Positions 34,101-50,945 of a DNA stretch of 64,000 nt are shown here, in pieces; positions within the stretch are counted from its first letter, which is position 1, and the number at the start of each line of letters is the position of its first letter. Source of the DNA: Megaleporinus macrocephalus (lineage: Eukaryota; Chordata; Actinopteri; Characiformes; Anostomidae); contig CM038703.1 in assembly GCA_021613375.1 (NCBI GenBank), forward strand, positions 17,730,694-17,794,693, written 5' to 3'. The position numbers and the translations under genes are program-made. Under the pieces are notes generated by a model. That model saw only the letters and a program-made list of their open reading frames with translations. It was not told where the DNA came from and did not search any database.

Positions 34101-37100
34101 TCCCCATACTCCAGTTCAGAGGGAGGTGGGGGAGTTGTCTGGGTGTGCCTCATTTGTTGTCACCTTTTGATTGGCTGAGAGTTTCATCCTGCTATTGATT
34201 GTGTCTGTGAGCATCAAGCGCTACTCAATCCAAAGTGATGTGTCATATATTATTCAGCAGTGCCTAAACACATGTCATGCTTGTTTTATTGATGCGCGTA
34301 TTCAATGATCCAACAGTTCGGTCATACACAGCCATTTAATGTGGAAAAAATCTAGCCAATTTAAAAAGACCTACTAGAACGCAAGTGATATAGCGTGATG
34401 TAATTGATTGTGTGTGTGGGTTTAGGAGGAGAGGATGCGCCGTGGGGATGACCTGCGGCTCCAGATGGCTTTGGAAGAGAGCCGCAAAGACTCCAGCACA
34501 GGGAAAGTGGCCAAAAAGAAGAAAGAGGTAGGCGCAGTCTTCCTGGATGCATTGAGTTACTGAGTCATCGATAAAATGGTCGCTCGTGTACACGGCTAAT
34601 GCATTTCCTCTCATTATCTTTGTGGTCTGATGTATCCAGATTTCCTCCGCATTTCAGACACAGTGTACCTTCAGCTAAAGCACAAATGTCTTTGTTCATT
34701 CAATTAAATAAATGTTTTTTTTGTCTCTCTTTGCTTTTTCTTTTTGCGGACTTGCTCAATGTCCTGTGAGTATTTATTCTAAAGCTGTAGTGCGTAGCAG
34801 TTCAGTGTTATGTGGATATGCTTTTTTTCAGTAGCAGAACACAGCTGCAAGTTCTGACTGTCTGTATATGTGTGTCTCAGCCTCCGCAGTCATCTTTGAT
34901 GGATCTGATGGATGCAGTCCCGGAGAGCCCCGCTGACCCCTGGGGGCCCGGAGCAGCAGCAGCAGCAGCAGCAGTAGCAGCTCCAGCTCCAGCTCCAGCT
35001 CCAACTTCGGACCCCTGGCAGAGCTATGGTAACATGAGTTTATACACACATACACGCAGAGGACATTTTTCTATGTCTATTATTAGCACCTCTATCAGTT
35101 TGTGTTTACTCCTTGTTAACTCAGCATTTTAGGACTTGCTGGAGCAGTTACATGATGTAGGCGTTGCATTGGCCTGTTTTTGTTCATGTGCTGAAGCAGA
35201 TGGTTCCCCCCCCAGGCTCACTAAGTCTCTCTCTCTCTATGTGTCTCTCTTTCGCTTTTGCTTGTTCTCACTGTTTGTCTCTCACTCTCGCTGGTGTGGT
35301 GACTGAAAAATGCAGCCAGGCTGGTAGTAGTGCATTCCCATGAGTGCTAAACAAAGAGACTCAGTATGCAGATTTGCAGGTGGAGTGCCCACCTTGCCCA
35401 TGAACACCTCCTCTACTCCCTGCTTGCACAAAGCATGTGCACTAAATAAATCCCTGAACTTTCTGGAATGGATCAAAAACAGGTTTAGGCTGGAGTTGGG
35501 CAGTATGACGATATTCTTATGTATTGTTGTTGTCGCATTGCCCTTCTCTGTCAGTATCATGAATATTCACAGTACTTAATACACATAACCTGGCTGGCTG
35601 TTTCATGATAATGTAATATTTTTGCTATACTTCACCCCTCAACCTCACCCCACCCCACCCCCTGGTTAAAGCTGAAGCATTCCAAAGGTATGCTATCATA
35701 AAAGCGATTAGTGCTGATTCACTATTACCCTCTGTTGCGCATTTCCTTTTGTCCTTTTGTCTTCTAAGTGTCTTATGAGAAATGGCAGACAGATGGTTGT
35801 AACGACCTTCTATTGACAAGAAATGAGCCAGCACGATTCAAGAGTTCAGTTCCTTTTTTGTTTATTTAGTATCACTTGTTTTATAATTATTAGACATTGT
35901 TAGATGGTTCATTGCTATTTTAATGTAATTTATTGTTCATTAATTGTAACAAATTGTATTCATTTGATTCCTTTTTTGTTCTAAACCAGCTCCCATTGTG
36001 ATTAATCTCCAGAACCTGTCTAGGCCTGATGTTAATTACATTTCTCTATAATTATATATTTTTGGGAAACATAAGGAACTTCAGGGTAGGAGTTAAAAGG
36101 GCGAGAGTTTCATTGGATGCAAGAGCGGGCCAGTTCATGTTGTATGTTTCTTCCTTTGTGTCTAGGTACTGCGCCTAAGCCAGCTGCTCCTGTGGATCCC
36201 TGGGGCCTACCTAGTGCTGCCACATCAGTCACTCCCATGAAGAGCAGTGACCCCTGGGGGTCAACCCCTGCTCCTGCAGCGGCTGATCCCTGGGGCTCAG
36301 GACCAGCCACACGCCCAAAAGCTTCTGGCCCAGGTGAGCCATCATTCAGACAGTGCAAAAGAAGTTACATTAACCCATGAATTTCTGTTTTGATTTTTTC
36401 TTGACTAGTAATGTTTAAAAATGTTTTTCCCCATTCCTACTGTTATATTGATTAATCGTCTCATGTTACATGACAATAAGCAATTATGAACATATTGTTG
36501 ATAGCATCAGTACCTAAAGAAAACAGTGATCATCTTTCATTACAAAGATGACTTTTTTTTTAGTTCTGTTTAATTTTATTGTAGCACCAAAGCTTGTATC
36601 TGTATTTTTATCTTTTTAACAACGTATCAGAGTATGTGAAGAATCAGAAATCTTAAGCATCAGATATTTTGAAATTGTCATTATATGCCTGTCCCTTTCC
36701 AGCCGTTCAATTTTGTTTCATACAGACTTCTTTTTAATACCAGGCTCTTTTGATCTTTTCTCAACATCAAATGGTACCTCTAAAGAAGACCTCTCTGATT
36801 TTGACAGTCTCCGCACTTCAGTGATGACCGGTACATGTCCCATCCCTTTTATTTGTATAGTTTCCCATGTGTAATTTCTATTGGATTGTGTATTAAGCAC
36901 ACATGTAATTCCAGGGAATTGTTTGATAATAGCATTGTTTAGCATGATATGGCACCCCTCAAAAATTTTAATGGTTTGTGTTAATAGGAGATGGCAAAGG
37001 AAGCTCGGCTTTGCCCTTACACACCAGCAAGTCCATTAGCCCTGACCTGTTCGACTTGCAGCCAAGTGCCCCAGCCAGAAAAACACCAGAGTCATTCCTG

Positions 37101-37716
37101 GGTCCCAATGCTGCCCTGGTAAACCTGGACTCTCTGGTCACCAAGCCTCCTCAACCAGCTCCTGTCTCCAATCCCTTCCTTGCTGGAGGTACATTGTGTT
37201 TCCCGCCACGTTTACAGGCTATAGACATCTTTTTGTTCCCTTGTGTTTTTATTGCTAGTTGAGTTTGTGATACTCAGGGCCTTAAATATGCCACTGTGTT
37301 TTCATTTAATTATAAGTTGTAGTGAAATGAGCCTCAACTCGCTCTCTGAATTTTTTCTTGTAGGAGTGGCTCCTGCCCCTGCAGCTCAGGTCAACCCCTT
37401 CCAGGTGAACCAGCCCCAGCCACCCACCCTTAACCAGATGAGAGTGAGCCCCATGATGGGCATGAGCGGTCAGGGCTTTGGCAGCATGACCTCAAGAAGT
37501 AATGACCCCCTGCCCTTGTCCTCTCTGCCCCCTTCTGGCGCCGTCAGCATGATGCCAATGGGCGGCATGGCCCCAATCGCTCCCATGGGCCAGATGATGC
37601 CAAGCATGGGTATGCCTGGCTCCATGTCCCTGCCCCAGCCCCTTGTGAGTGGTGGGCTGCAACCTACAGGCACTGCAGCCCAGGCTGGAGGCACCACTAA
37701 TCCCTTCCTGTTGTGA
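24605..37716 (+). CDS. epn2: Epsin-2, endocytic clathrin adaptor (8 coding exons, 588 aa)
   Basis: Coding exons: 24605-25199, 31488-31600, 34426-34527, 34881-35028, 36166-36333, 36744-36830, 36988-37188 and 37364-37716. All have GT/AG junctions and phases match, giving 1767 nt. The domain order is an ENTH domain (about 1-140), two ubiquitin-interacting motifs (about 213-232 and 241-258), five DPW motifs, clathrin-box-like LMDLMD and LVNLD, and three NPF motifs, the last in the C-terminal NPFLL. R8, K11, R25, N30, R63, K69, H73 and K76 match the phosphoinositide-contacting positions known for epsin ENTH domains. Family role: at the plasma membrane epsins bind PI(4,5)P2, bend membrane, and link ubiquitinated cargo to AP-2 (DPW), clathrin and EH-domain proteins (NPF). 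The SARKTPESFLGPNAALVNLD-type block is near-identical to human EPN2 as I recall it. The length matches the shorter vertebrate isoforms that skip an optional exon after SPASYHG. Confidence 0.95.
25200..31487 (+). other. epn2: epn2 intron between ENTH and first UIM exon
   Basis: A 6.3-kb intron. In mammals an optional exon lies at this position, but I could not identify its fish counterpart here. Open frames on either strand (for example 27413-27703 and 28921-29313 on minus) resemble no family. An eight- to nine-base C run lies near 26726. Confidence 0.6.
31488..31600 (+). CDS. epn2: epn2 coding exon 2: first ubiquitin-interacting motif
   Basis: A ttttttttcag acceptor precedes TSPNASSELEQARPQTSG, then EEELQLQLALAMSREAAEQ. 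The acidic patch, the ALAxS core and the leucine spacing define a UIM. The exon ends in phase 0 at gcagagcag|gtgtgt. Confidence 0.93.
31660..31767. mobile_element. Very short MITE with TTAGGGGTG...CACCCATCCCTAA ends
   Basis: Starts 'taggggtgtgccatatcgta' and ends 'gccatatcacccatccctaa', an imperfect terminal inverted repeat 108 bp apart with ATATCGTG blocks inside. A related, more diverged copy follows at about 31976-32125. The ends resemble a very common teleost repeat, but the superfamily is not assigned. Confidence 0.6.
31976..32125. mobile_element. Diverged second copy of the AGGGGTGTGCCATATCG element
   Basis: Starts 'agttaggggtgtgccatgtc' and contains 'gaaatatcgtgatattattg' before 'tagggccatac'. 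The right inverted end is weaker than in the copy 300 bp upstream. Non-coding, in the epn2 intron. Confidence 0.45.
32126..34425 (+). other. epn2: epn2 intron, no gene inside
   Basis: Contains overlapping open frames on both strands at 33121-33579, the longest 143 codons on minus. None has a recognisable domain, and they mirror each other because local GC content is higher. No repeat recognised. Confidence 0.5.
34426..34527 (+). CDS. epn2: epn2 coding exon 3: second ubiquitin-interacting motif
   Basis: Encodes EERMRRGDDLRLQMALEESR followed by KDSSTGKVAKKKKE, 34 codons in phase 0. DDLRLQMALEES is the second UIM. The lysine-rich end matches the equivalent human exon boundary. Confidence 0.93.
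34881..35028 (+). CDS. epn2: epn2 coding exon 4: clathrin box, DPW motifs and coding microsatellite
   Basis: Begins PPQSSLMDLMDAVPESPADP, and DPWGPG follows. A GCA-repeat stretch then encodes an alanine run, and a CCAGCT repeat encodes four Ala-Pro pairs, before a second DPW. It ends in phase 1 at agctatg|gtaaca. The simple repeat lies in the disordered region, so length variation there would be tolerated. Confidence 0.9.
36166..37188 (+). CDS. epn2: epn2 coding exons 5-7: DPW cluster and LVNLD box
   Basis: Exon 36166-36333 carries three DPW motifs (VDPWGL, SDPWGS, ADPWGS) that bind the AP-2 alpha appendage. Exon 36744-36830 encodes GSFDLFSTSNG followed by DLSDFDSLRTS. Exon 36988-37188 encodes SPDLFDLQPSAPARKTPESF, then the clathrin-box-like LVNLD, and ends in NPFLAGG. 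Phases are 1-1-1 throughout, so exons could be skipped in frame. Confidence 0.9.
37364..37716 (+). CDS. epn2: epn2 terminal coding exon: methionine/glycine-rich tail with NPF motifs
   Basis: From the ttcttgtag acceptor it encodes VAPAPAAQVNPFQVNQPQPP, TLNQMRVSPMMGMS, a methionine- and proline-rich stretch and the terminal TTNPFLL. The two NPF motifs are binding sites for EH-domain proteins such as Eps15. The TGA stop is at 37714-37716. Confidence 0.93.
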
Positions 37717-40560
37717 GGAACACTATAGGCTGTCATTGCCTGTCCCCGCTCCGATCCCCCTTCCAGTGGTATAGACGACGTAGTCTGTTGTGACCCCCAA
37801 CCGATGTGCTATTTTGAGACTTTCTGGAGTAGCAGTGGTGTTTACAGTTTTTACATTGGCAGGAGATGCTCTGTTCGGCCTGTCGGAGGTAGGTACCATA
37901 GAGTGATTGGTATTTTATTTTTCTAAATTTCCTCAAATGGACCGTCAATGATTGATTACTGTATCTCTAGGTGTGATTTTCTCACCACTTTTAGTCTGCA
38001 GTCGCTTTCCAAAAGACAGCCTCGCATTCAAAGAGGTCCCAATTTGTAACTTCTTTTGATTGCTTGTTTTTCTTATCGGGGGCTTAAAACTTTAGAGATT
38101 CTGCTTTCTCCTAATTTTTTTGAATTTCTAGTCTTTTGAAGCTGTATAATCGCTAAAGCTAACCCTTTTTAATCAAAGCAGCCTATATGTTCTACGCAGT
38201 GCATATACACTATGTGTATTTACAGTACGCATAAGTAGACACAGTTTAGAGGACACTATCAGTTTACATTTTGATGTTCTGAGCAGGGATTTTGCACACG
38301 CTCTGATTTCTTCTTTTGACTGTTGGCTCACCATTAGTCCTTAGCTTGGCAAACAACGATGATCAGTTTGTAAAAGACATGACATATGTACCAGACATTT
38401 AAAAAAAAAAACAAGTGCATGGCACACACTATGGTAATCGCTAAGGACTTGGAGGAATTGTCCAAAACAGCAGCGCGCCTCAATGGTTCCAAATCTGATG
38501 CATTGGAAGATGAGCTTCATACTGAAGTGGAGAGGGTTTCATTTTTTTGTTTTGTTTTTTTAAATGCATGATCGGGAATTGGTTACCATATCATAATATA
38601 CTCTACTTTTATACAAAGGCATCTGTTTTGTTACTCCTTAAAATCCTTAGAGATTGTTGATTGGTCACATGGGTTGTTTCAGTTCAGTACAATGTCAGTA
38701 CTGTTGTAAAGCTCATACTTTGCACAGCTTCTTATCATCACATCCTTATGGTGTCTGTTTGACATGGCTAATCAAAGCTAATGATTAGGATTCAACTGCC
38801 TAGCTTTTTTGAGTTATTCATTCAGTAACAAACTATCTGAAATGTGTTTTGTTTTGTTTCAGTAGTCTTGTTTATTTATATGTGTGGAAAAATGTATTAG
38901 TAATTATCGAAGGAACAAAGGGAATTGGGAAGATGACGAGTTTTAACTACTTTGATCAGGTTCAAATGCATCTTACTGTTATCTCTATTATAACTAATCA
39001 CTGTTACCTTATGCGATCAGTTCATATACATTTAAATAGCTAAACATATATCAATGCTTGCCATTACAATTAAATGGCAATGATGCTTCGGACGTTTATG
39101 AAAGCATTGACGTGCTAATAGTGTTACAATGAGGTGGGACATATAAACATATGATACATATGATTTATTTAGTTGGTGGGGGGATTTCTTGAGTCGGCTG
39201 ATGTCTTTTTTGTTATTTAATTTCCATTTTGACCTCTGTTTGTGAGCGTTTCCTTTTTCAAGCTGTGGTCTTAAAGTACATTGAACATCGTTTTCCATCA
39301 CTGTGTAGCAACGGGACATTCTTGCAGCAGAAGGGGATTTACAATGTAATCTACCCAAAAAATCTGAATCTTAGCCCTCTAATCCCTTAGTCTATATCAG
39401 GCAGAGGTTTTATGTCCAAGTATATATATATAAATTTAACATGAGATGTTATACACTAGTCTGGTTTTGAGTCTAAATATATCATGTAGATATTTTTTAT
39501 GAGGTAAAACTTACTATACTTTCTGATGTTAATATACTTGATTTGACATCACAGATAATTTACTTGGTAATAATAAATAATAAATGGAGAAATCTAATGA
39601 TTTTTTGCATATTCTATTTGTCTGGGTTTTTACCCTGGGCGGTGTATTTCCACCCCGCAAGCACAAGAATGCAGTCTTTCCTGCCCAAATGTAGTTACCA
39701 AAGTCACAGTGCTTGTGAGATAATTGGTGCTGTTGCAGTTTTATTACTCGTATATGTAGAAATACCTTTTGATTTTAGGCCTGCACCTTCGTGCCCATGA
39801 TTCAGTTTGTCTCTCTGATACCACTGCCAATATAAATGCGCTCTTTTGCGCTGTCCTTTTCGTTCATGACCTCTGCTGGAAGCGCTGTGGTAGTACTACT
39901 ACTGTGTAGCAGAGCCTGGGTGTTCATCACAAATCTGCATCCATACTCAGGCATATGGGGGAAGACAGCTTTAAAATGTACGCAGTGAGCTAGTGATGGA
40001 CATGATAATGGAGGCAGGCATCAATCTGCAGTGTCAGGCTCCGCTGCTAACGAGCATCGCGTAAAATTACACAATTGGTTATTAAAAAAAAAAAAAGAAA
40101 GAAAATGGTTGCTAAAACAGTTATGCAAACTAGTTTTGCCATGTTTTTGCTTTTACTGATATACAATATCTAGCTCAGTTCGTCCCGTCTCATTTTGCTG
40201 TTACTGTTTGTGTATCACTCGTTTTCTGTTACTAAGTACTCATTAAGCATTTATTGTGGAGGACTAACCTTGTGAACATGCATAAACACCTTTTTTTCCA
40301 TGTTATTGTGTCTGTGTATTTACCAAACTGTCTCATATTACTGGGAGCAGGCTGCTTTTTTATGGATATGTGCTCGACTTGTTGGCATTATAACTGTATA
40401 ATATAATTTATCATTTGTTCTATTGTAACATATTGTTCTGTACCTTATTTCTGTGTAATGGTTTTGTAGGAAAGTCACATGAACAATGTGATGTTTTAAT
40501 GCCATCTAAATCAGCAGCAAGTGATAATAAAGGACCTATAGCTGCAATGGTAAAAATAAA
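37717..40560 (+). other. epn2: epn2 3' untranslated region
   Basis: From the stop codon to the AATAAA cluster, about 2.8 kb of AT-rich sequence with long T runs and no coding frame. The first plausible poly(A) signals are at 40526-40531 and 40555-40560, with another at 40601-40606. A long 3'UTR is usual for epsins, but its exact end is inferred. Confidence 0.55.
40555..40560 (+). terminator. epn2: Candidate epn2 poly(A) signal
   Basis: An AATAAA hexamer in a cluster of three (40526, 40555, 40601), facing the b9d1 poly(A) signal 140 bp away on the other strand. Confidence 0.45.
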
Positions 40561-40696
40561 CTGTATCACTGACATTTGATTTTAGTCTGTTAATGCTATT
40601 AATAAACACAGCAAGTGACACGTGTATGATAGCAGGTTGTATGTTGTTGGAAATATATGTAAATCAAGCGAAAAATGTACAAACTATCTGCACAAG

Positions 40697-40702
40697 TTTA
40701 TT
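40697..40702 (-). terminator. b9d1: Candidate b9d1 poly(A) signal
   Basis: TTTATT on the plus strand is AATAAA on minus, 112 bases downstream of the b9d1 stop codon. It gives a compact 3'UTR and places the two convergent genes almost end to end. Confidence 0.6.
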
Positions 40703-40813
40703 ACAAATATACAAAAAAAAGATTGGTATGCTTTATAAAACTTAGTCCAGCACATACTGGACCGATTTATGCTTCAAAGACAGGAAACACAAAATCACAG
40801 GTTGTAACTACCA

Positions 40814-45927
<5,114 letters not shown>

Positions 45928-46033
45928 GTTTGTGTCATTAATGAAGCAGTGACTATTAAAGTTAAGAGTAAATGCTTCTCTGTCCACACAGATTACTGTT
46001 AACTGTGTACATAACTACTCAAATGGCTGCTGG

Positions 46034-46048
46034 TTGCTAACGTCGCTC
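46034..46048 (-). promoter_or_regulatory. Imperfect RFX X-box candidate upstream of b9d1
   Basis: On minus the sequence reads agcgacgttagcaac, 107-121 bp upstream of the b9d1 ATG. The AGCAAC half fits the X-box half-site RGYAAC; the other half is imperfect. Ciliary genes are often controlled by RFX factors through X-boxes near the start. Motif quality alone would not be convincing. Confidence 0.3.
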
Positions 46049-46496
46049 CTGATGCTAAGGACAGCTTCACTACGGCTACTTGTAAAGTCCAAAATTCAAG
46101 AGACGGCAAATTTCTACATTTGTCTCACCACTAGGTGGCACTAGCGGACAATACAACCACGCGACTTCAACGATGGACACAATCCTACTCAAACACACAA
46201 CACAAACACAGAGCTGTGTGTACTGTTATATTAGTCGTGTAATATTCATAATTCATGATTACGTTAAGCAGTGTCTCCAGCTTTCGATGCAGCAAGAGTG
46301 CCTGATGCGCCGGTTAAAGGGGAATCAAGTTTTTCATTTATGCACAGTTCAGTTCCTAAGATTTATTTCAGTACATCGTAATTGTCATAAATGGATCACT
46401 CTAAAACATATAAACCCAGATTTCTTTATTGTGGTGGAACCAGAGGTTATGATGTCTTCAGCACAAATATTAAATATTATATTTATATATATATAT

Positions 46497-47010
46497 ACAC
46501 TACCGCTCAAAAGTTTGGGATCACAGTGAAATGTTCTTGTTTTCAATGGAGTATCTTCCTTCCTTAACACAACAATAGACTGACGGGTCTCTAAAGAAAG
46601 TTGTTTCTTTCTGGTCATTTTGAGTCGGTCAGCAAGCCATCAACTACTGATGCTTCAGATACCAAACTAACCTAGAATGTTGTTCTCACTTTTATACTCA
46701 CTTTTTAGTAGAAGGTTTTTCAGCTGTGCATCACAATTGAGCAAGAGTGTCCTAACAACCAATTAGTCCAATAACATCCTTAACTTGGATTGGCGGCCGT
46801 ACCAGGAGATTTAGACAGAGGACTGAGAATTACTGATAATAGGACTATATGCAAAATAAGTCTCTATACAAAAATAGACTTTAATGCAAACATTTTTATT
46901 CTTTAAAAATCATCTGATACACTTACATTAATTGTGAAATGGACAGTATTGTTTGTGAGTTGCATGAAAATTGTATGAAATGAAAAGTGATCCTAAACTT
47001 TTGAGCAGTA

Positions 47011-47012
<2 letters not shown>
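46497..47012 (-). mobile_element. Internally deleted Tc1/mariner element (MITE, about 516 bp)
   Basis: The left end reads cactaccgctcaaaagtttg. The right end, on minus, is tactgctcaaaagtttagga. This makes terminal inverted repeats in a TA-rich target, as expected for Tc1/mariner. Between them lie a leader of about 390 bp read from the right end and the first 20-odd codons of a transposase on minus, starting at 46618. They run straight into the left terminal repeat, so almost the whole transposase gene is missing. Non-autonomous. Confidence 0.75.
46555..46618 (-). pseudogene. N-terminal stub of a Tc1-type transposase
   Basis: MTRKKQLSLETRQSIVVLRK resembles the first helix of Tc1-family DNA-binding domains (compare SVDLQDRIVSRHRSG in the copy at 56221). 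It starts at a methionine at 46618 and is cut off within about 20 codons by the 3' terminal repeat. No catalytic part remains. Confidence 0.65.

Positions 47013-47045
<33 letters not shown>
47011..47045. repeat. (TA)n microsatellite at the element's right edge
   Basis: About 16 TA units adjoin the right inverted end. It may have grown from the TA target duplication or have been the original target. Confidence 0.9.
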
Positions 47046-47047
<2 letters not shown>

Positions 47048-47049
47048 AT

Positions 47050-50000
47050 TTCACACAATAACTTTTTGTGGGGTAACATTTTGTGACTTGCAAATGCAGC
47101 ATGGGAGGGCAACAGAGAAAGCAGAGAGTGACTGGGGGTGCGCCAGTGCTGTTGCTCCTGCTCAAGTAGCACAAGAAGTGATGCTGCAAACTATCAGAAG
47201 AACCGTCGCTATGGGGAAAAATAGGCTGCAGGCCCAGGGGTGAACAAGGGGTATGTGTGGCTGTGAGCAGGGTCCTGCAATGTGTCTGTTTACTGGTGCA
47301 GTGGACATTTTGAAACCCCTACTGTGCAGAGGCTGTGAGAGGTGGTGCGTGCCCCTACGTGCCGCAGGGGCTCTGCTCAGACTTTGTGAGGTCGCTGAGA
47401 CGGCTCTTTTGAAAACAGTGGGCCTTGTAGCATTCTGCTACAGGTTTGCAGACTTGAAAATAACTGCAACTCTGTGCATATTATGTGTGCAGCACAGTTC
47501 TGTACTGAGCTGTGGAGAAAGTGGGGCAGTGTTAGTGTCTACCATGTACTGGTGATGTATGACTTTTGGTAAGCTGCCTAATTCTCAGTTGTATCTCATT
47601 GGTGGGTCTCATTGCTTTTGTCTAAACACTGCGTGCCCCACATCATCTACTTGTACATAATACAATGCACATAAACTATGGTATTAAGTGGTTTGACATT
47701 TATTATTAAGGACGTTGATATGTCAATAAGCATATCAATAAGTTTAGGCTGTGTTGGTTTAGGTTATCAGAAAGTTGGGGATGGTGGTGGAGTACAACTT
47801 ACCTAACTTACTTGAAGATGAACAACAACAAAAACATATTGCTTCACTCTTTCTGTTGATCACAACACTTTGTTGCTTAAACTAGCTCCTTTGAAGCTTC
47901 TTCTTTTTCCAGCTTACAGGCTGCTTGACAGCATTGCACATGACACCTCTCAGACCTGAGTTAAAGAGAGAGGTGGGTTCAGAGAGACGGTGTGCTGCAG
48001 AGGAATCAATATCAAATTTTAGTCTTAGAAGTGTGTGCATTAGTTCCACACTGTACCAGCACCCAGCGTGTGGATATTTCCCTCACTACTCTACATCAAG
48101 GGAGCGGGGCTTGACTCTCACTGTGTGGCTTGAGCGCGTCCCAGTTTGAGATGTCCTCGTCTTTTGCCAATCGTCCCTCTTTGGGACCAGGTTCTTTGAC
48201 TCTCAGTCACTATTTATAGCAGCAGACTTGTCTGCACTACTTAAAAGTCCTCTGCGGAACCTGCGACTCCCTTTTTTTAGATAGGAAATAAAGGCAGTCA
48301 GCGTCATTTCTGTGGGGTATGATTTTTTTCTCTCCTCCTTCCCTTCCAGAGCGACTTAGAAGTGCAGGTCATTACTTTTTTCTTACTCCTTTTTAACCTG
48401 CAGGGGGAATCTGGTGTCACGTGGTTGAGGAAATCATGGAGTGGCCTGACTATTATAAGGTTTAAAGACCTAATTTAGTACAGCAGATCTCAACACCATT
48501 AGACAGCCATATCCATCTCATTGACATTTCTCACCAGTTGACATTTTCTAGAGTCCCCAAAACATCCACCAACTGTCTACACCGCATCAAATGTCAAGGA
48601 AATGCCACTTGCCCAAGGCTCTTGTGAGGAGGAATTGGCTGGGACGTCCTAAGTTTTCTCAACGTAGCGTTGCAAATCTTGGAGATTTGGAGCTGGAACC
48701 CTGAAGATGTACAGTACACTCTGAAAAATAAAGATATTTTTTAATAGAACTTCAACAGTTCTTGCCTTAATTTATACAAAACTGTTACACTGTGGAGCTC
48801 CACATGGATATACTCCACATGAAACCGTCTGATGTTAAGGAGATACATTTTATTCAGAAGTGGCTGATGGCAACAAAGCAAAAGACTGGATTTAGTAAAT
48901 ACTACATTAAAGAGCAGGAGGGTAGCTACCGTTAGTTGTGGAAACGTCTGAGGTCAGCATTATGTCATCTAGAGCAGGGTCTCATCAACCCACCCATTTT
49001 TTGGGGTATATCAATCAACTGGGGCTCAAAACGTCCAGGCTAACATAGCTAGGCAGATGTTAGAGCACAGTGCTAATGCTAGCATAATATTTGTAGAACA
49101 GGACTGAAAAGCAAATTATGTCATAATACAAATAATTTTACTTTCAAAAGTAGAATATTTTTTCACCAGGTGACTCAGCAAGACAAAAATAATATCCAGG
49201 TGGAACACCTCTGGCCACTCAGTGCACAAGCTTATTGCTGGGAGACTGCAGTGACTCAAGATGGAGCTAATTCATCTTTTTTACATATCAGTTGCGTTCT
49301 ATGACAGACACTAATTCAGTTCTGGTGGTTCTCTACTGGTTTTGTTTTATACTGTTTTATACTATTTTACTTTACAGTCTATAGCATTTCTTCACCTCAA
49401 AAAAGAACAGAGCCAAAGCTATCTCACCCTTTGGTATTGGTATCAGGTTTGCCTAACAGAAAACCAATAGTTACATTTAAATACTGCTTTATAGGCTATT
49501 CCAACTCCAATAATCTCTCTTAGTAAGCTAGCTGGCTAAAGAGAAATGTATAAATATAGAAGTACCGTACATTTACTTTGGGATATACTTATGTATGTGC
49601 AGTACGCCTAAACAAAGAGACACCTGTCACATTTTATTTGTCTACCACAAAGAAATCAGAAGGTCTTAAATCTGCCAAGGCATGTCCACCTGTTCACCAT
49701 TTAGAATTTAAAGTCTTAATTTAAAATCTCTAACTTGGAATAAATAGTGTATGTTAAATATACAGACAGAATGAAAGAGAGAGCAGAATTTGACTGTTTG
49801 CAAAACAATGGCCTGACACGCCTCTCAATCCCAGCCTTCCCAAAACTCCTCACAACAAAAGTGCAGAACAGCGGTGGCATACAGACAGACTCATGCTGGC
49901 TCAAAGGTAAGCTAGATGTTATCTATGTGTTATACATTTTAGCGGGATTTCTAATGATAAATAACAATGGAGAACAAAGCAAACTAACTGAGTTTGCTAT

Positions 50001-50690
50001 TCTTAACTTACTTACTGACAATAGCTTGATAAACTAAGTTAAAATGAGAAAAAATGTATTTGTATACATGCTGTAGCATGAAGGGTTTCATTAAAATATA
50101 CTGAATAATTAAATAATGTTAAATTATGTTAAATAATAATAATAATGTTTAATTAAAACATTATACCCTAATGTTAGGGCAAGTAGCTTCAGTGTTAGCT
50201 TTAGCATTAGCTTCTCTGAAAGAGGTCAGGCCTCTTTATTAGACAAGATAACCTACCGCTTAACACTCCAGTGCTTCCTAAAAAAACAATCTGTAAAGCC
50301 AGTTTATTTTTCAATAATAGCTTCTGTACAGAGGTATTCCTTCCTGTGCTTCTAACGTTATTGAAATGCTAGAACTATATGTCACTGAGCTTTTTAGCGT
50401 GTTAGCACATGCTTATGTTAGACTCAGGAACAGGAGCTGGGAGGACAGACTTGTCAGGACTTTGCCAAGAGTCATTTTCTTTTCGTCTAGTTTTATTTAT
50501 CCCCATTCTCCACTTCTTTTCATGCGTGTTGTAGTGAATGTGTTTTTGTCAGTCTGCCTGTGCACTGTGTAAAATATGTTGGGGAAAGTAAAATAATAAA
50601 AACATACTTAACTGGTGAGTTACTAGAATTGTTCTTGTTATAAAGGTGACAAGAGTTTTGAAATGGAAACCGGAGGCATTTCCTAACAAA
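47050..50690. other. No gene seen
   Basis: AT-rich sequence with a slightly GC-richer patch at 47090-47560 that holds overlapping open frames without a recognisable domain. No splice-site series or structured repeat identified. Confidence 0.5.
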
Positions 50691-50693
50691 CAA

Positions 50694-50944
50694 ATAGTTG
50701 CTGTCCAAACAATAGCATGTCTCCATATTTGTCGATTTTTATTTTTCGACATGATTTGAACACGACAGCTGCCGTTTATATGGAGTAAAAATATCATGAT
50801 AAATGGACCAATGAAAATGCTCCAGAAAAGCTTGTAAAAAAATCTGGTACCGTTGACTTACATTGAAAGTAAAGACAGTTTTTGTCCTTTACCGTAAAGT
50901 TGCCATTTTAGATATGCTTGTTTTTTATTGGACAGCTATGATAT
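50694..50944. mobile_element. MITE, copy 4 of the ATATCRTYGCTGTCC family
   Basis: The left end reads atagttgctgtccaaacaat; the right end, on minus, is atatcatagctgtccaataa. 'aatggaccaatgaaaatg' and 'cattgaaagtaaagac' inside recall the copy in the b9d1 intron. It directly abuts the composite element that starts at 50946. Confidence 0.6.
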
Positions 50945-50945
50945 T

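Noticed and set aside
47253..47555. 100-codon plus-strand frame
   Set aside because: Cysteine- and leucine-rich, with no family resemblance and no exon context.
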